Source of the DNA: an uncultured Verrucomicrobiota bacterium
GTDB taxonomy: Bacteria > Verrucomicrobiota > Kiritimatiellia > CAIVKH01
Assembly: GCA_937872895.1 (NCBI GenBank)
Contig: CALMUP010000030.1
Span: forward strand, 20,729-84,728
Reading direction: 5' to 3'
Length of the DNA stretch: 64,000 nt
A program made the translations under genes and the position numbers. Positions 8,380 to 17,087 of the stretch are shown here, piece by piece; within the stretch, counting starts at the first letter, position 1; the number at the start of each line of letters is the position of its first letter. The notes beneath the pieces are model-generated. The model was not told the origin of the DNA, ran no database searches, and worked only from the letters and a program-made list of their open reading frames with translations.

Positions 8380-9636
8380 CTATATCGACGGTGATTGGTC
8401 GAAGTGCCGTTCGGCGGCTTCGCGGATGCGGCGGGCGGATTCCGGGGTCACGCCTTCGATGGCTTCCAGGTCTTCCAGTTCGGCGGCGAGGATGCCCTCC
8501 AGGTTCAGGTAGCCGGACTGCACCAGCAGTTCGGCGTTCTCCTCGCCGATGCCCTCGATCGCGGCCATGCTGGCCACGGCCTGGGCGACCTTCTCCTCGA
8601 AGCTGATATCCGCTTCGTCCTTCTGGATGTCGATCTTCCAGCCGGTCAATTTCGCGGTCAGGCGGGCGTTCTGGCCCTTCTTGCCGATGGCGAGGGAAAG
8701 CTGGTCCGCGTCCACGATGATGTTCACCGTGCGCATCGTCTCGTCGATGGTGAGTCGGACCAGCTTCGCCGGGGCGAGCGCGTTGGTCACGAAGGTCTTC
8801 ACGTCGTCGCTCCAACGGACGATATCGATCTTCTCGCCGGACAGTTCGCGGACGATGTTCTTCACGCGGATGCCCTTCAGGCCGACGCAGGCCCCGACCG
8901 GATCCACCTTCTCGTCGTTCGAGATCACGGCGATCTTCGTGCGGAAACCCGCCTCGCGGGCGATCGCGCGGATCTCGACCGTCTTGTCGTTGATCTCCGA
9001 GACTTCCAGTTCGAACAGGCGGCGCACGAAATCGGGATGGCTGCGCGACAGGGTGATCAGGGTGCCGTTCTGGGCGTTTTCGATGTTCAGGATCATCGCG
9101 CGGATCCGGTCGCCGGCGACATACTGTTCGGTCGGGACGCGTTCCTTCGCGGGCAGGACGGCCTCGGCGCGGCCGAGGTCGATGATCACGTCGCTGCGCT
9201 CGAAGCGGCGCACCGTGCCGCTCACGATGTCGCCCTTGCGGTCCTTGTACTCCTCGAAGATCTTCTCCTTCTCCACCTGGCGGATCTTGTGGAGGATCGC
9301 CTGCTTCGCGGTCTGCGCGGCGATACGGCCGAAATCCTTCGGCGTTACTTCCAATTCCACGATTTGGCCGAGCACGGCGGCCGGATTGATGATCTTTGCG
9401 GCCGCCAGGGCGATTTCGTCGTGGGGAAGCTTAACCGTCTCCACCACTTTGACTTGCGCAAAGGCGCGCACATCGCAGGTCTTGCGGTCGATGCTGATGC
9501 GGAACTCCTGGGCCTGACCCAGGCTGCGCTTCGAGGCACTCAACAATGCGGACTCGACGGCGGACAGCAGGGTCTCGCGGTCGATGCCGCGTTCCCGCTC
9601 CATATACTCGGCTACAGCCAACAATTCGCTATTCAT
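8380..9636 (-). CDS. nusA: Transcription termination/antitermination factor NusA
   Basis: 418 aa. NusA binds RNA polymerase and RNA and modulates pausing, termination and antitermination. I chose the ATG at 9636 ([18 protein letters not shown]), the usual N-terminus; the frame stays open upstream but would then run through the terminator hairpin. It has the N-terminal polymerase-binding domain, an S1 domain ([15 protein letters not shown]...LPAKE near 130-165), two KH domains ([15 protein letters not shown] and [14 protein letters not shown]) and a C-terminal helix-hairpin-helix segment ([12 protein letters not shown]). First gene of the operon. The leader holds a promoter and terminator, consistent with autoregulation. 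rimP, often adjacent, is absent. Confidence 0.97.
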   Translation of the reverse strand: MNSELLAVAEYMERERGIDRETLLSAVESALLSASKRSLGQAQEFRISIDRKTCDVRAFAQVKVVETVKLPHDEIALAAAKIINPAAVLGQIVELEVTPKDFGRIAAQTAKQAILHKIRQVEKEKIFEEYKDRKGDIVSGTVRRFERSDVIIDLGRAEAVLPAKERVPTEQYVAGDRIRAMILNIENAQNGTLITLSRSHPDFVRRLFELEVSEINDKTVEIRAIAREAGFRTKIAVISNDEKVDPVGACVGLKGIRVKNIVRELSGEKIDIVRWSDDVKTFVTNALAPAKLVRLTIDETMRTVNIIVDADQLSLAIGKKGQNARLTAKLTGWKIDIQKDEADISFEEKVAQAVASMAAIEGIGEENAELLVQSGYLNLEGILAAELEDLEAIEGVTPESARRIREAAERHFDQSPSI

Positions 9637-9697
9637 ACCTTTAAGCCCCTCTCTGCCAAATGGTTCCGCACGCTTGAACGCCGCACCGGTTCCAGAC

Positions 9698-9723
9698 AAA
9701 AAAGAGTGGGTAAGGACCCACTC
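9698..9723 (-). terminator. Intrinsic terminator in the nusA leader (candidate attenuator)
   Basis: On the minus strand an 8-bp perfect stem GAGTGGGT-CCTT-ACCCACTC (9723 down to 9704) is followed at once by TTTTTT. It lies 62 nt before the nusA ATG and about 25 nt after the predicted transcription start. Since the only minus-strand genes beyond it are downstream, its likely role is to abort nusA transcripts conditionally. Confidence 0.8.
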
Positions 9724-9753
9724 TGTTCCAGTGTCCACGTTTTAACTCGCCCC

Positions 9754-9781
9754 ATCATACCGGGGAGCGGTAACGGGTCAA
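9754..9781 (-). promoter_or_regulatory. Sigma-70-type promoter for the nusA operon
   Basis: On the minus strand TTGACC (9781-9776), a 16-bp spacer and TATGAT (9759-9754). Both boxes match the consensus at 5 of 6 positions. Predicted start is near 9747, giving a leader of about 110 nt that contains the terminator at 9698-9723. Confidence 0.7.
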
Positions 9782-9810
9782 GTGTTCTTTTGACGGGAAA
9801 TGGGCCGACC

Positions 9811-9835
9811 CGACCGGGCGTTTCACGCCCGGTCG
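9811..9835. repeat. Perfect 10-bp hairpin upstream of the nusA promoter
   Basis: CGACCGGGCG-TTTCA-CGCCCGGTCG. It has no T-tract on either strand and lies about 30 bp upstream of the -35 box. It could be an operator or a decayed terminator. The rest of the 9637-10173 gap has a few weaker short hairpins (for example GTTACTTTGAGTAAC near 10135) but no gene that I can support. Confidence 0.5.
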
Positions 9836-10173
9836 CGGTGAACTTCTGGTTGGCGCCGGAGAACGGGCATGTACCGGGTTCGAAGGCGATCATCATGTTG
9901 TAAGTCACTCGAGGTGAGTGCTTAATAAATTAATTGATCGACAACCGTTACGTCGGTGCTACAAACGGTTGCTTTCCTCGCCTTCATCGATTAACGCATT
10001 GACGGAGGCGCGGTACTTTCGTACCGTTGTGGTGAATGTCGTGCCTTTTGCTATTCCGGCATCGGATCTCTGGTTTACCGGTTAATCAGGGAAGGACACA
10101 TATTCAGTTTGCAGTAAACATGGGGCTTGGGTCAGGTTACTTTGAGTAACTGGGGAATGATTGTTTGAATTCG

Positions 10174-10803
10174 ATGAACAACGCAGTGCCACGTTGGCGT
10201 GTCTTTGCGCTCTGTCTGCTTCTACTGGCGGGCACGGTGTCGTGTGCCTATGCGTTGATCGTCAGTTTGGACGTGTACGTCGAGTTCGGATTATTGGACG
10301 AGAATGGCAACCCCTTGACGGACGGCATGACCGTGTTGGTCATGGGTTCGACGGATCCGTTTAATGATGGCATGGCGCTGATCGGCAGTGGCCCGACCAA
10401 TTACATCGCCGAGTCGGCCCTTAACGACGATGTACTGCTGGCCACCGTGACCATCAGCAGCAACGAGTCCGGGGTGGCCGGTGGTTTTTTTGCCACGATC
10501 ACGTACGATTCCGACGAGATCAACTTCGTCTATATCCGGTTCTTCAATGCGCCTCCGGGCTCATTAACCGGAATGATTTATTGGGGTACATCTTCCGTAG
10601 TGCAGCTCGGTGTGACCCTCGGTGTATCGACGGTGTCGTTTGACTCGGGTGGTCAATTGCAGGCGACGAACTACAACAATTTCGTGGTGATTCCGGAGCC
10701 AAGTACGGTGAACCTGTTTGTCATGATGGCCGGCGTCCTGTGGGCAATGCGATCCCATGTGCGCAAGCGGATCGGCGCGGATTCGGCTGTGGAGAGGGAG
10801 TGA
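10174..10803 (+). CDS. PEP-CTERM sorting domain protein
   Basis: 209 aa from the ATG at 10174. A TTG at 10165 (MNS added) has better spacing to GGGGA at 10152 and is a real alternative. N-terminal hydrophobic segment VFALCLLLLAGTVSCAYA is a signal peptide. The C-terminus has the PEP-CTERM tripartite signal: VIPEPST, a hydrophobic stretch, then RSHVRKR. Such proteins are processed by an exosortase and usually tied to exopolysaccharide export. No exosortase gene is in this window. The middle (SLDVYVEFGLLDENG..., Ser/Thr/Gly-rich) has no recognised domain. The downstream gene begins 5 nt after its stop, so they are co-transcribed. Confidence 0.85.
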   Translation: MNNAVPRWRVFALCLLLLAGTVSCAYALIVSLDVYVEFGLLDENGNPLTDGMTVLVMGSTDPFNDGMALIGSGPTNYIAESALNDDVLLATVTISSNESGVAGGFFATITYDSDEINFVYIRFFNAPPGSLTGMIYWGTSSVVQLGVTLGVSTVSFDSGGQLQATNYNNFVVIPEPSTVNLFVMMAGVLWAMRSHVRKRIGADSAVERE

Positions 10804-10808
10804 CGTTC

Positions 10809-11666
10809 ATGAAGCGTGTCTTACTAGCGTTTCTGGTGATGGCGTCGGGTTTGGCGCATTCCGCGTTCTCGCAATCCGTCGATGTGAATCTCAGCTTTGG
10901 TATGCGCCAGGCCGTGAGCAACGAGTTTGGCCAGATTCTTCCCGGTACCGGCACCGAGCCGGGTGCATTGATCCAGATCCTCGGCGCCAATGCCGGTGTT
11001 TTCCCGCCCGCCACCAACGGCGCTCCACACCCGTCCAATCCGGTGCTCCGTGAATCCCGGATCGGCACCGGCGTCGATCCGTCCGCCGGTCCGCTGGGCA
11101 AGGCTTCCGATGTCATCGCGGTCAGCCGCAGCGTGACCAACACCATCGTGGCCCGCATCTTTAACAAGCCGACCATCGAGGAATCGTCGTTCTATACCGA
11201 TAGCCAACTGTACAACGTCCCTGTTTTCGGCGGCACGTACGGCACCTTCTGGATCGTGGCCAGCCAGACCACCAACGAGGTGGACACGACCGACCACGAT
11301 GCGGACGGTCTCTCGCGTTCGTGGGAGATGAGCTACGGCACCGATGCCGCCAATCCCGATTCAGACAACGACGGTATGATGGACGGCCACGAAATCCTCG
11401 CCGGTACCGACGCCCTCGATCCCGCTTCGTTGCTGCTGATGGTCGAGATCAAGCCGGCGTCGGGAGGCAACCTGCTGATGACCTGGGATTCCGTTCCCGG
11501 CAAGACCTACCAGCTCGAGTACACCACGAACAGCCTGACTGACGTGGTGGCCTTCTCCTCGCTGAACAGTCCGGTGACCGCGGTGCTCGAGTCGTCCTCG
11601 ACCGTCGTGACCAACGGCTCGGTACCCCCGACCGCCGGGTTCCGCGTACGCCTCGTGACGCCGTAA
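10809..11666 (+). CDS. Secreted protein with thrombospondin-3-like calcium repeats
   Basis: 285 aa. I chose the ATG at 10809 because it opens a signal peptide (MKRVLLAFLVMASGLAHSAFSQ). Residues about 155-200 carry two Asp-rich loops, DTTDHDADGLSRSWE and NPDSDNDGMMDGHE, each followed by a GTDAxxPxS segment, the pattern of bacterial thrombospondin type-3 repeats that bind calcium. The C-terminal part (GKTYQLEYTTNSL) resembles short immunoglobulin-like tails common in Verrucomicrobia and Kiritimatiellota. The gene lies 5 nt after the PEP-CTERM gene, so the products may work together at the cell surface. Specific function unknown. Confidence 0.82.
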   Translation: MKRVLLAFLVMASGLAHSAFSQSVDVNLSFGMRQAVSNEFGQILPGTGTEPGALIQILGANAGVFPPATNGAPHPSNPVLRESRIGTGVDPSAGPLGKASDVIAVSRSVTNTIVARIFNKPTIEESSFYTDSQLYNVPVFGGTYGTFWIVASQTTNEVDTTDHDADGLSRSWEMSYGTDAANPDSDNDGMMDGHEILAGTDALDPASLLLMVEIKPASGGNLLMTWDSVPGKTYQLEYTTNSLTDVVAFSSLNSPVTAVLESSSTVVTNGSVPPTAGFRVRLVTP

Positions 11667-11750
11667 GCTCCGCCGCCCTGCGGCTGTCCTCCATCTTCGC
11701 GCCGCGTGCCCGAACTTGCTAACCCCCGGGCTTCCCGCTAGGCTTTTTTC

Positions 11751-13007
11751 ATGAATCAAGCCCCGTCCTCCCTCGGTTCCCCCCTGGTGTTGCTCGGCGT
11801 GTGTGGCGGCATTTCCGCCTACAAGAGCGTGGACCTGGCCAGCCGCCTGAAGAAGGCCGGCCTTCAGGTGCATGTGGTCATGACCGAGGCAGCCACCCGG
11901 TTCGTCGCACCGCTTTCCTTTGAGGCGGTATCCGGCCACCGGGTGAACACGTCGGTCTTCCCCGCCGCGCCCGCCGAACACCCGGAACACTCGTACCCGC
12001 ACCTCTACCCGGCGACCCGCGCGAACGTCTGCATCATCGCCCCGGCCACTGCCGATGCCATCGCCCGCCTTGCCCATGGATTCGGATCGGATGCGGTGAC
12101 CACGAGTGCCTTGTCGCTGCCCGCCTCGTGCCGCCGCTATTTCGCCCCGGCGATGAACGTGGAGATGTGGCACCAGCCCGTCGTGCAGCAGAACGTGGCG
12201 AAGCTGGAGGCCCTTGGCTGGCAGCGCATCGGTCCCGATTCCGGCGAGCTGGCCTGCGGCATGGTGGGCGAAGGGCGCATGGCCGAACCGGCCACCATCG
12301 CCGATGTAATCACCGTCAGCGATCCGTTGTCACCCGGCGGTGGTACCCCCGGACCGCTCTCCGGCGCAACCGTGCTGATCCTGTCCGGTCCAACCTGCGA
12401 ACACCTGGATCCAATCCGGTTCATCAGCAACGCCAGCTCCGGCAAGATGGGCAAGGCCCTGGCCGAACAGGCGGCCCAGCGCGGGGCCCGGGTGGTGTTT
12501 GTCACCGGTCCGGTACCGGAAGCCAACCTGCCGCGGCATCCGTCGGTGGTCATCGAACGGGTGGTCAGCGCCGAAGACCTGCTCGCCGCCGGCCGGCGTC
12601 ACTTCACCGCGAGCGATGTGGTGGTCTATGCCGCAGCCGTGGCCGACTACCGGCCGGCGCAGTTTACCACCGAGAAGATGCCCAAGAGAACCGGGCGGAT
12701 CGAGCTGGTGCTGGAAGCGACCCCGGACGTCGCGGCCACGTTGAACCGCGACAAGAAGCCGGGTCAGGTCGCCGTCGGTTTCGCCCTGCAGACCCACGAC
12801 GGGGAGCAGCGTGCCCTCGAAAAGATGCGCGCCAAGCAGTTCGACGGCATCGTGCTGAACGCACCGGATGCGCTGGGTGGCAACGACGGCGCCTACACGT
12901 TCTTCGACGCCCGCGATGCCGCCCCGCAGGCCTGGGGCAAGCTGGTCAAGTCGCAGTGTGCCGCACGCATCTTCGACTTCGTCGCGTCGCGCCGTCGCGA
13001 GCGCTGA
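11751..13007 (+). CDS. coaBC: Phosphopantothenoylcysteine decarboxylase / phosphopantothenate-cysteine ligase
   Basis: 418 aa. This bifunctional enzyme makes 4'-phosphopantetheine for coenzyme A: CoaB joins cysteine to phosphopantothenate and CoaC decarboxylates the product. The N-terminal flavin domain shows GVCGGISAYKSVDLA, the PHLYPATRANVCIIAPATADAI block and the active-site Cys in ELACGMVGEGRM near residue 165. The C-terminal ligase domain shows FISNASSGKMGKALAEQA near 225 and AAAVADYRP near 295. A long spacer separates it from the upstream secreted gene, so it is probably its own unit. A GGAG-class REP pair follows it. Confidence 0.96.
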   Translation: MNQAPSSLGSPLVLLGVCGGISAYKSVDLASRLKKAGLQVHVVMTEAATRFVAPLSFEAVSGHRVNTSVFPAAPAEHPEHSYPHLYPATRANVCIIAPATADAIARLAHGFGSDAVTTSALSLPASCRRYFAPAMNVEMWHQPVVQQNVAKLEALGWQRIGPDSGELACGMVGEGRMAEPATIADVITVSDPLSPGGGTPGPLSGATVLILSGPTCEHLDPIRFISNASSGKMGKALAEQAAQRGARVVFVTGPVPEANLPRHPSVVIERVVSAEDLLAAGRRHFTASDVVVYAAAVADYRPAQFTTEKMPKRTGRIELVLEATPDVAATLNRDKKPGQVAVGFALQTHDGEQRALEKMRAKQFDGIVLNAPDALGGNDGAYTFFDARDAAPQAWGKLVKSQCAARIFDFVASRRRER

Positions 13008-13071
13008 ATCCGACGAGCGGCGTTGGAGCCACCCGACCCTCCAACAACTCGAAAACGTCGGTGCTGTTCCT

Positions 13072-13132
13072 GGAGGGGCAACCTTCGCGTTGCCCTTTCG
13101 CAAGGACGCGGCCCGGGAAGCCGGGCCGCTCC
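13072..13132. repeat. GGAG-class REP pair between convergent genes
   Basis: Plus-strand GGAG followed by GGGCAAC-CTTCGC-GTTGCCC (13072-13095), then a minus-strand unit with stem GCGGCCCGG-GAAG-CCGGGCCGC and CTCC tail (13108-13132). The opposed pair lies between coaBC and the gene ending at 13150 and may also act as a bidirectional terminator, though no T-tract is present. Confidence 0.65.
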
Positions 13133-13149
13133 GGGTTCGGGCTTGCGGG

Positions 13150-13749
13150 TCAGTTCTGCGGCTCGGGCTTGAGTGCCGCGAGCTTGTCGAGGTCGACGGC
13201 CTTGATCAGCGCGTGCAGTTTCTCCATCGGCAGGCCGCGGCCGGTCACTTCCACCATGAAACGTCCATCCACCATGACCTGCACCTCGCCGCGCTGACCC
13301 TCGTTCACGAAACGTTCCTGCGCCGGGTGTGCGCCGATCTTCGTGGTGCGCTCATACCCCTCATCGGTCTCGCGCTCCATCTCGGTCTGCGTCCACGCGA
13401 ACTGCGCCATCTTCATGAATTGGCCCATCGAACTGATGTCCGACAGCTTGATCGTCACTTCGGGCTCGCCCTTGCCGTAGGTCCCTTCGGCGAATACCAC
13501 CGTCATGCCGAACGCGGCGTTCTTCCCGGCCTCGGAGGCGCTGCGCTTCATCCCGTCGAATTCCGCCGGCAGCAGGTCCTTGAGCTGGCGCTGGTTCACC
13601 GCGCTGGTGTTGGTGCCGCCCGCGTTCATCAGCATGCCCAGGGCCTTCATCGCCTCCTGCATGTCCTGGTTCCCGGCCGGTTGCGCGACGGCCGTGTGCA
13701 ACCCCCAGAACCCAACCGCCGCACAACATAAACCCAAAGCAATTTTCAT
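13150..13749 (-). CDS. Secreted protein of unknown function
   Basis: 199 aa with a clear signal peptide (MKIALGLCCAAVGFWGLHTAVAQ) and AAAGGA before the ATG. The mature part holds a Met-rich helix (DMQEAMKALGMLMN), then LLPAEFDGMKRS, a beta-rich stretch (VTIKLSDIS) and VMVDGRFMVEVTGRGLPMEKLHALIKAVD near the C-terminus, a pattern of a small two-domain periplasmic protein. I do not recognise the family. It is transcribed toward coaBC and divergently from the small HTH-like/hpf pair. Confidence 0.78.
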   Translation of the reverse strand: MKIALGLCCAAVGFWGLHTAVAQPAGNQDMQEAMKALGMLMNAGGTNTSAVNQRQLKDLLPAEFDGMKRSASEAGKNAAFGMTVVFAEGTYGKGEPEVTIKLSDISSMGQFMKMAQFAWTQTEMERETDEGYERTTKIGAHPAQERFVNEGQRGEVQVMVDGRFMVEVTGRGLPMEKLHALIKAVDLDKLAALKPEPQN

Positions 13750-13953
13750 GGAATTTCCTTTCTTCGTACTGGATGAAATTGAACTGCGGGTGTACTCTTA
13801 TCACTAGAAGAAACGAGGCGCAACGGGGTAGATGATTTTTCGCTTATACCCATACGTCGGTTCGCCCGCCCGGTCCCGGGTTTGCTCGACGGTATCCCTG
13901 TCCCCGCTGCCGATTTCCCTGAACATTTTCCTGCGGCCGGAGGTCCATCCTGC

Positions 13954-14205
13954 ATGACCACGCTGGAACTCAACCGGAACCTCGGCACCCAGCCGCTGGA
14001 CGCGATCATGGAAGGTCGCGGCTTGACGAACCATGCGCTGGTCGCCGCCTCCGACGAAGGCATTACCCACAAGATGGTGCAGCGGGCGCGCAAAGGCCGC
14101 ATGCTGACCCGGAACGCCCAGGAGAAGGTCCTGCGCGCGTTGAACCGGGCCGTGCCGGAGCAAGCGTTTGAACGACAGGAGCTTTTTACCTATCCCGGAT
14201 GTTGA
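13954..14205 (+). CDS. Small HTH-like protein next to hpf
   Basis: 83 aa. I chose the ATG at 13954 because GGAGG lies about 11 nt upstream; a longer in-frame start would add low-complexity Pro/Ala residues. The core ITHKMVQRARKGRMLTRNAQ followed by EKVLRALN looks like an Xre-type helix-turn-helix with a recognition helix rich in Arg/Lys. The protein ends in a short aromatic tail. hpf starts 94 nt downstream with its own strong ribosome-binding site, so the two may share a promoter. Role is inferred only: possibly a regulator or a ribosome-associated partner. Confidence 0.65.
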   Translation: MTTLELNRNLGTQPLDAIMEGRGLTNHALVAASDEGITHKMVQRARKGRMLTRNAQEKVLRALNRAVPEQAFERQELFTYPGC

Positions 14206-14299
14206 AGTTCCAGGCCTTGGACAACCGCCTCGTGCGGCGATCCAGGGACTGGACAGGTGAGCAAGGTCAGAGAACAACAAGGAAACCGAAGGAGACGAC

Positions 14300-14647
14300 A
14301 TGGATATCCTGATTCACTCGGAAGGATTTGCGTTGGATGACCGGAAGAAAGCGCTGATCGAGGAGAAGGTCGCACGCCTCGAACACTACGCCCCGCGAGC
14401 GTTGCGTGCGCGGGTGACCTTGCGGTTGGACAGCGCCCACCACAACGAGAAACAGTTTGTTGCCAAGGTGCTGATCGAAATCCCCGGCAATGACCTGGCC
14501 GCGGAGAAGAAAGCCGGCGAACCGCTCGAGGCCATCGACCTGCTCGTCGAGAAAATGGAGCGCCAGCTTGAACGCCGCAAGACCGAACGCATCGCCCGCC
14601 GCACCAAGGGACTGACCGAAAAAGCCCTGGCCATGGCCATGCTGTAA
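14300..14647 (+). CDS. hpf: Ribosome hibernation promoting factor (short form)
   Basis: 115 aa, the short HPF/YfiA type. It binds the 30S decoding region during slow growth and stabilises inactive ribosomes. The fold is visible as MDILIHSEGFALDDRKKALIEEKVARLEHY, a beta strand (RARVTLRLD), FVAKVLIEIPGNDL and the EAIDLLVEKMERQLERRK helix. It lacks the long C-terminal dimerisation domain. GAAGGAG lies 8 nt before the ATG, and an intrinsic terminator follows. Confidence 0.93.
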   Translation: MDILIHSEGFALDDRKKALIEEKVARLEHYAPRALRARVTLRLDSAHHNEKQFVAKVLIEIPGNDLAAEKKAGEPLEAIDLLVEKMERQLERRKTERIARRTKGLTEKALAMAML

Positions 14648-14670
14648 CCCCGAACCCCTCCACGAACCGA

Positions 14671-14705
14671 AGCCCGGACAGCGCGACGCCGTCCGGGCTT
14701 TTTTG
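14671..14705 (+). terminator. Intrinsic terminator after hpf
   Basis: Perfect 9-bp stem AGCCCGGAC / GTCCGGGCT with an 11-nt loop, then TTTTT. It ends the hpf transcript. The rest of the gap to asnB (14706-14957) holds a CGCGGAT periodic repeat at 14865-14894 and nothing else that I can support. Confidence 0.85.
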
Positions 14706-14864
14706 TAGGTCGGATACCGTCGTTGGTGCCCGACAGACGCGTCAGGGCATCGCTTTGCAAGGCCTGATAGCACAAACAAGACCGCTGGGGAAAATGGATC
14801 TTATCAAGGTCGATCCTGTTCGGCGAAAACTTCTGTGCGATCCATTGGTTGCGCACGGAGAGGC

Positions 14865-14894
14865 CATCCGCGTACATCCGCGAAATCCGCGGTT
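14865..14894 (-). repeat. CGCGGAT periodic repeat, copy 2
   Basis: Three ATCCGCG cores at about 10-nt spacing ending in CGCGGTT; reverse complement of the copies' shared pattern. Close relatives lie at 1902-1930 and 47869-47897. Confidence 0.65.
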
Positions 14895-14957
14895 CCAAAA
14901 TCTTCATTCGGGTTTAGCTGGTGCGCGCATGATGGACGCGAACAACAGGTGGTCGCC

Positions 14958-16853
14958 GTGTGCGGCATAGCCGGGGTGTGGCACCGCGACGGTGCGCCGG
15001 TTGATCCCGCCCGGCTGCAGGCCATGACCGATGCCATGGCCCACCGCGGTCGCGATGACGAGGGGTTGTGGATCCGGGGTTCGCTCGGTTTCGGGCATCG
15101 ACGCCTGAGCATCATCGACCGCTCGCCCGCCGGTCATCAACCCATGCACGCGCCGGAACACGGATTGACCGTGGTCTTCAACGGCGAAATCCACAACTAC
15201 CTCGAGCTGCGCGAGGAGCTGGCGGCCCGCGGCCATGTGTTCCGCACCGCGACGGATACCGAGGTCGTGCTCGCGGCGTGGGCGGAGTGGGGTGCGGAGG
15301 CTTTCGAGCGGTTCAACGGGATGTGGGCGATCGCCCTGTGGAACGAGCGCGCCGGGGAACTGGTACTCGCCCGCGACCGGTTCGGCATCAAACCACTCGT
15401 CGTCGCACAGGTCGGGGCCGCGCTGTTCTTTGCCTCCGAGGCCAAGGCGCTGCTTGCGTACGCGCCTGCGCTCCGACGCGCCAACGGGCGGGCGCTGTTC
15501 TCCTACCTGGCGGCATCGATGACCGATATCGGCACCGAGACGTTTTTCCGCGACATCCATACCGTACCGCCGGGACATCACCTGGTGATCACCCGCGCTG
15601 CGGTCGCGACCCACCCGAGCTGGCGTTTTCAACCGGGCCGCGAAACCCCCCGGCCGGATGCCGTGGAGCAGTTCCGCCACCTGTTGTCCGATGCGGTCCG
15701 GCTGCGCCTGCGCAGCGAGGCCCCGCTGGGTGTCTGGCTGAGCGGCGGATTGGACTCCAGCGTCATCGCCGCCCTCGCCGCCCGGCACGCGGACCGGCCG
15801 GTGCGTTGTTACTCGGTCCGCTACACGGAGCATCCGCGCTTCAATGAAAGCGAGTATGCGTCCGCGGTGGCCGGGAACACCGACAACCTGAGCATCGAGT
15901 GGATCGATCCGCCCTCCACCGGCCTGGTCGCCACGATCGGCGATATCGTGCAGGCGCACGATGCGCCGACCGTGGTGCGTGGCCGGTATGCCTGCTGGAC
16001 GATTTCCCGGGCGACCGCGCGCGAAACCGCGGTGGCCTTGTCGGGTGACGGTGCCGACGAGTTGCTGGGCGGTTACCAGACCTTTGCCGCCCCGTATGCC
16101 TTGGACCGGTTCCTGCGGCCGCCGCCGGGTACCCCGCGTTCGTGGAAAACCTGCCGCGATGAATTCCTCGCCGTGTGCGATGTCGCGGCTCCGGGGTTGC
16201 GTCCGCGCGATGTGGTGCTGCACGCCGTGCGGTGCCGCCTGGGGATCCTGCCGATGCCGCTGCATCCGGTGGTCACCCGGGAATTCGCCCGCGCCTACGG
16301 ACCGGTCAACGCGGCGCATCACTTTTCCGGCTGGGCCAGCTGGTGCGGGCAGAAACCCTATGCGGGTTTTCTCAACAACGCCCTGTGGCGCGAGTTCCGG
16401 TGGCGTGGACTCCCGGAAATGATGAAGGGCTTCGATGCCTGCACCATGGCGCACACCCTCGAGTTGCGGTCGCCGTTCCTCGATCACCGCCTGGTCGAGT
16501 TCTGCTTCTCGCTCCCGTACCACGAGAAGATCCGTGACGGGGTCACCAAGCGGTTGTTGCGCGATGGCTGTGCCGACCTGCTGCCGCCGGTGGTGCGCAA
16601 CCGGCGCCGCAAGCTGGGGTTTCCGTCGCCGCTGTACGTCTGGTTCGGCCAACCGGAAAACCTCCAGCCGGCCAACGATCTCTTGCGGGACGGGGAGGGG
16701 ATCCGATGCGGCATCTTCGACCGGCAACGCCTGCACCATGCCCTCGACCACCTGGCCTCCCACGATGCCCTCGCCAACACCCCCCGCCAGGAATTGCTAT
16801 GGACGTGGCTCGCCCTGGAACACTGGCTGCGCCGCTACCAGGCCACCCTGTGA
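14958..16853 (+). CDS. asnB: Asparagine synthase (glutamine-hydrolysing)
   Basis: 631 aa. I chose the GTG at 14958 because it puts the catalytic Cys at position 2 (MCGIAGVW), as the amidotransferase mechanism requires, and AGGTGG lies about 8 nt upstream. The N-terminal glutaminase domain shows MAHRGRDDEG and VVFNGEIHNYLELR; the synthetase domain has the PP-loop SGGLDSS near residue 264 and ALSGDGADELLGGY near 355. The enzyme forms asparagine, or in surface-polysaccharide loci amidates other acids. It stands alone between hpf and the REP/RAYT cluster, so the substrate is not set by context. Confidence 0.93.
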   Translation: MCGIAGVWHRDGAPVDPARLQAMTDAMAHRGRDDEGLWIRGSLGFGHRRLSIIDRSPAGHQPMHAPEHGLTVVFNGEIHNYLELREELAARGHVFRTATDTEVVLAAWAEWGAEAFERFNGMWAIALWNERAGELVLARDRFGIKPLVVAQVGAALFFASEAKALLAYAPALRRANGRALFSYLAASMTDIGTETFFRDIHTVPPGHHLVITRAAVATHPSWRFQPGRETPRPDAVEQFRHLLSDAVRLRLRSEAPLGVWLSGGLDSSVIAALAARHADRPVRCYSVRYTEHPRFNESEYASAVAGNTDNLSIEWIDPPSTGLVATIGDIVQAHDAPTVVRGRYACWTISRATARETAVALSGDGADELLGGYQTFAAPYALDRFLRPPPGTPRSWKTCRDEFLAVCDVAAPGLRPRDVVLHAVRCRLGILPMPLHPVVTREFARAYGPVNAAHHFSGWASWCGQKPYAGFLNNALWREFRWRGLPEMMKGFDACTMAHTLELRSPFLDHRLVEFCFSLPYHEKIRDGVTKRLLRDGCADLLPPVVRNRRRKLGFPSPLYVWFGQPENLQPANDLLRDGEGIRCGIFDRQRLHHALDHLASHDALANTPRQELLWTWLALEHWLRRYQATL

Positions 16854-16869
16854 TCCGCGCCATCGAAAA

Positions 16870-17062
16870 GGGCACGCGGAGCGTGCCCCTCCCGTGTGGG
16901 GAGCAACCCCGGAGGGGCAGGCTCCCGCCTGCCCGCGTTCACCTGCCGAGCACGAATTGTCCGTCCCTGTTCGCCCTGTCCCTGTTCGCCCTGTCTTGGG
17001 CACACGGAGCGTGCCCCTCCGGGGGCGGGGGTAATGCCGGAGGGGCAGGCTCCCGCCTGCCC
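16870..17062. repeat. GGAG-class REP cluster before RAYT copy B1
   Basis: Four hairpins: GGGCACGC-GGA-GCGTGCCC followed by CTCC (16870-16892); GGAG followed by GGGCAGGC-TCCC-GCCTGCCC (16911-16934); and a second pair at 16998-17020 and 17039-17062. Opposed orientations make two BIMEs. They lie directly downstream of RAYT B1. Confidence 0.85.
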
Positions 17063-17087
17063 GCGTTCACCTCCGGGCTCCGTACGG

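Noticed and set aside
9636..9738. N-terminal extension of NusA from a GTG at 9738
   Set aside because: It would translate through the terminator hairpin, starts only about 9 nt after the predicted transcript start, and NusA homologues begin at MNSELL.
13804..14301. Minus-strand open frame of 165 codons opposite the HTH-like and hpf genes
   Set aside because: No motif; the plus-strand HTH-like frame has a good ribosome-binding site and family-like features.
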